Below, one piece after another: positions 49,483 through 51,833 of a DNA stretch of 51,833 nucleotides. This stretch comes from Firmicutes bacterium ADurb.Bin182 (GTDB taxonomy: Bacteria > Bacillota > Clostridia > Christensenellales > CAG-138): NCBI GenBank assembly GCA_002070205.1, contig MWCU01000048.1, forward strand, positions 1 to 51,833. The letters run 5' to 3'. The translations under genes were made by a program, and so were the position numbers. The notes under the pieces are model-generated. The model ran no database searches and was not told the origin of the DNA. It saw only the letters and a list, made by a program, of their open reading frames with translations. The stretch's first letter is position 1. Every line of letters begins with the position of its first letter.

Positions 49483-50430
49483 ATGACACTGGGACCGTTC
49501 TTGTATTTGGGAATAGGCGCCGCATTGGGTTTTTCCGCGCTCGTCAGGCGGTTTATTAAAACTATAGATGCAATTACAACCATTGTGCTTATTATTCTGT
49601 TGATAACGGTTGGCGCTAAAATCGGAATAAACGGCGATTTGATGACGAGCGCGGGTAAGATCGGGCTTCAATGCGCGCTTATTTGCGCTATGGCAGTCGC
49701 AGGATCCGTTCTCTTTGCGTTTTTGCTTGAAAAGACTTTTCTGCCGCTTGACAAGTTAAAAATACGGCTCGAAATGCCGGATGAAGGCAGTATAATCGAT
49801 CGTCCGCCCGAAAAGGCAAAAGTATCTCCTTTGGTTTGGCTGATTCCTTCGAGCATTCTTGTGGGTATAGTTCTCGGGTATTCTTTGCTGCCGGACAGCT
49901 TGAGCATTTACATTGATATTTCGCTCAATATTGCGCTGAACTGCCTGTTTGTCTGCGTCGGTATAAACATGGCATATCACAGAGAAATATTTAAGTATTT
50001 TAAAATGCTCGGTTACAGAATAGTGTTTTTGAGCGTCGCAATTATAACCGGAAGCTTGTCCGGCGGCTTTTTGGCTGCGTTGATTCTGAACGTAAAATTT
50101 CAAACGTCAGTTCTGTCCTCCCTCGGAATGGGATATTACAGCCTTTGCGGAGCATGGATGACCGAAACGATGGGAATAGAAGCGGGAGCTTACGGTTTTT
50201 TGGTCAATGTGATCCGGGAATTCAGCACTATTCTGTTTATGCCATTGTTGGCGAGATTGAATAAAAGCGCTTCCATCGCATCGGCCGGTGCTACCGCGAT
50301 GGATACGATGCTTGTGCCTATTACGAAGCTTCTCGGGCACGAGGTAGGTCTCGTATCTTTCATAACAGGGGTAATTTTGACGTTCGTTCTGCCGTTTCTT
50401 CTGCCGATTACGGGATTGATATTCAAGTAG
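49483..50430 (+). CDS. LysO family lysine exporter (DUF340)
   Basis: This ~315-residue membrane protein has about ten helices and the LysO/DUF340 pattern: GVKIG-like VGAKIGINGDLM, LFVCVGINM in the middle and the hallmark SLGMGYYSLCGAWMTETMGIEAGAYGFLVNVIREFS followed by a final pair of helices. The E. coli member exports lysine and thialysine. The start could be ATG 49483 or GTG 49474; GGAAGAG upstream is weak for both. It is followed by a non-coding stretch of 195 bases, which holds TATAAT boxes but no gene. Confidence 0.88.
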   Translation: MTLGPFLYLGIGAALGFSALVRRFIKTIDAITTIVLIILLITVGAKIGINGDLMTSAGKIGLQCALICAMAVAGSVLFAFLLEKTFLPLDKLKIRLEMPDEGSIIDRPPEKAKVSPLVWLIPSSILVGIVLGYSLLPDSLSIYIDISLNIALNCLFVCVGINMAYHREIFKYFKMLGYRIVFLSVAIITGSLSGGFLAALILNVKFQTSVLSSLGMGYYSLCGAWMTETMGIEAGAYGFLVNVIREFSTILFMPLLARLNKSASIASAGATAMDTMLVPITKLLGHEVGLVSFITGVILTFVLPFLLPITGLIFK

Positions 50431-50625
50431 TTGCCGGGATATTTGAATCAAAAACTCTTGATTGTGTGCCGGCAGCACACCAAATGACGTTTATATCGCT
50501 TATAATAGTGATAATATAGATTTCCCTCCACAAAGCTAAAAATCCGCCGGTTGTCACATAACAGCAAACGACTCGCTTCAGAAGTCGCCGTATGCACGAT
50601 ATAGTGCAGAAGGAAAGGAGAAAAT

Positions 50626-51153
50626 ATGAATGTAAAACGACAAATTGCTGCAGTACTTGTTTTGGTTGTGTTCTTACTTATTTCAGGTTGCGAAACGATC
50701 CAACCAATCGAACCGACGGTAACGCAAACACCGACGCCGGCGCCAACTCCCACACTCACGCCTACGCCTGCCGATACGCCGGCTCCGACACCGGAACTGA
50801 AAACGCTTACTCTGAAAGCCACCGGTGATCTGCTGAAATTACTGGACAGATGGGATGACAAGTATGCTGTCTTTATAAACATAGATACAGATATAGAAGC
50901 TCTCGAAGACCTGAACGGTAAAAAAATATATTGTGACATGTATACTTTCGGGTTGGAAACTGCTGTGAATGACATGTCGGCATTCAATACGGCAGCCGGG
51001 GTCGAAATGGAAATTGGATTGGGCAATAACATAGATCAGTTTTTCGATCAGTTGGCCGGGGATAAAAACAAGCTTGGATTCTTGCCAAAAACAGTAGCGG
51101 ACAGCAATTCCGTACAGAACGATCCCAATTTGATGATCGTTGTGTTTGAGTAA
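50626..51153 (+). CDS. Lipoprotein with TP-rich linker and short binding-protein-like domain
   Basis: This 175-residue protein has a lipoprotein signal with lipobox LISGC, a 30-residue linker of repeated TPTPAP units, and ~110 residues resembling the second half of a periplasmic binding-protein lobe (LEDLNGKKIYCDMYTFGLETAVNDM ... QFFDQLAGDKNKLGFLPKTVADS). It is too short for a full solute-binding protein, so it may be a truncated or single-lobe binding protein. AAGGAAAGGAG precedes the ATG. No transporter genes are adjacent. Confidence 0.65.
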   Translation: MNVKRQIAAVLVLVVFLLISGCETIQPIEPTVTQTPTPAPTPTLTPTPADTPAPTPELKTLTLKATGDLLKLLDRWDDKYAVFINIDTDIEALEDLNGKKIYCDMYTFGLETAVNDMSAFNTAAGVEMEIGLGNNIDQFFDQLAGDKNKLGFLPKTVADSNSVQNDPNLMIVVFE

Positions 51154-51186
51154 GCTCAGTTGCTTATTCCCGTCTGTTGTGAATAA

Positions 51187-51213
51187 TGTTCACGATTTTT
51201 TTGAACGTGAACA
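51187..51213 (+). promoter_or_regulatory. Inverted repeat after the TP-rich lipoprotein gene
   Basis: TGTTCACG (51187-51194) and CGTGAACA (51206-51213) are perfect inverted arms around an 11-base A+T-rich centre, and GAACATGTTC overlaps the right arm. It could be a weak terminator or a regulator site. Confidence 0.35.
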
Positions 51214-51291
51214 TGTTCTTAAATGTTGCGTGTTCCTTGTCATAAAACAGACGCAGAAATGTGTTCGCACTCTCAGTCTTATCACGCAAAC

Positions 51292-51323
51292 AAAAACACA
51301 CAGCGTAACTGCTGTGTGTTTTT
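51292..51323 (-). terminator. Terminator of the rRNA operon
   Basis: AAAAACACACAGC (51292-51304) pairs exactly with GCTGTGTGTTTTT (51311-51323), with T-runs in both directions. It lies nine bases beyond the 3' end of 5S on the minus strand. Confidence 0.88.
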
Positions 51324-51331
51324 CAATGGGA

Positions 51332-51446
51332 TCCGGCAGCTGCCTATTCTCCCGGGCTGTCTCCGGCCCAGTACCTTCGGTGTATAAGGGCTTAACTTCT
51401 GTGTTCGGGATGGGAACAGGTGGATCCCCTCAGCCTAACCGCCGGA
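51332..51446 (-). rRNA. rrf: 5S ribosomal RNA
   Basis: The minus strand has the 5S pattern: terminal helix TCCGGCGG / CTGCCGGA, the conserved loop CCCATCCCGAACACAGAAGTTAAG and TACTGGGC...CCCGGGAG. Length of about 115 bases fits. It follows the 23S 3' end in the usual order. Confidence 0.95.
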
Positions 51447-51564
51447 AATGGTGAGATATTCAGTTTTCAAGGTTTTTGACCTGTTGACGAGAACCGAAGT
51501 TCCAGTCGCTGAACACCTTGAAAACCGCATAAAGGATCGTAATCGCGGAATTTGATCGTATTGA

Positions 51565-51833
<269 letters not shown>

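Overview
The window looks like a chromosomal segment of an anaerobic, endospore-forming Firmicute, most likely a member of the Clostridia. Sporulation genes (cotJA-cotJB-cotJC, a ytxC-type gene, a bofC-like gene), T-box leaders on thrS and proS, HPr kinase/phosphorylase, McsA/McsB/ClpC, a PurR-type pur repressor and strong AGGAGG ribosome binding sites all point that way. TGA is used routinely as a stop, so the standard code applies. Most genes are of moderate GC; the stretch from about 8.6 to 15.2 kb is visibly richer in A+T in parts and is accessory DNA.

Layout. 0-4.2 kb: an FNR-like regulator with four N-terminal cysteines, and downstream of it an iron-sulfur repair operon (ric, a DUF1858 protein, a DUF438/hemerythrin/PAS protein) whose promoter carries an FNR-type box; a radical SAM gene lies upstream. 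4.2-8.4 kb: a small membrane protein, an orphan sugar-ABC ATPase, and thrS with its T-box leader. 8.6-15.2 kb: an island of Rhs fragments. Two nearly identical Rhs core segments each lead into a different C-terminal toxin: an HNH-type nuclease followed by a DUF2019 immunity gene, and an ADP-ribosyltransferase-like domain followed by a small gene and a NADAR-family gene. A lone immunity-like gene, a REP-associated transposase with inverted ends and a ribbon-helix-helix gene lie between them. Both toxins are damaged: one by a one-base frameshift, the other by an in-frame TGA just before its presumed catalytic motif.

15.5-28.4 kb: a VanZ-like protein, ytxC, the uvrC-HAD phosphatase-hprK operon (uvrC apparently leaderless), a serpin lipoprotein, a large GT-C-like membrane protein, a small conserved protein, a zinc-ribbon protein, a Nif3-like protein, trmK and a SPOR-domain protein. 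28.4-31.3 kb: purR, preceded by about 3.4 tandem copies of a ~100-bp unit that repeats its 5' coding region and carries PurBox-like sites, then a Pro/Glu-rich small protein and a cell-wall amidase. 31.4-35.8 kb: mcsA-mcsB-clpC plus a EutT-like adenosyltransferase, without an adjacent ctsR. 36-39.6 kb: cysteine desulfurase, thiI, a lipoprotein and a degenerate rhodanese. 39.8-41 kb: cotJABC. 41-48.6 kb: gpsA, tRNA-Leu, a metallo-beta-lactamase-fold protein, an ECF S component, proS with T-box, a coiled-coil protein and ruvCAB. 48.7-51.2 kb: a bofC-like gene, a LysO-like exporter and a TP-rich lipoprotein. The window ends in an rRNA operon read leftwards (terminator, 5S, 3' part of 23S).

The strongest candidate for an undescribed system is the Rhs ADP-ribosyltransferase module with a NADAR protein in the immunity position. 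NADAR proteins are known to remove ADP-ribose from modified targets, which would give immunity by reversal rather than by binding the toxin.
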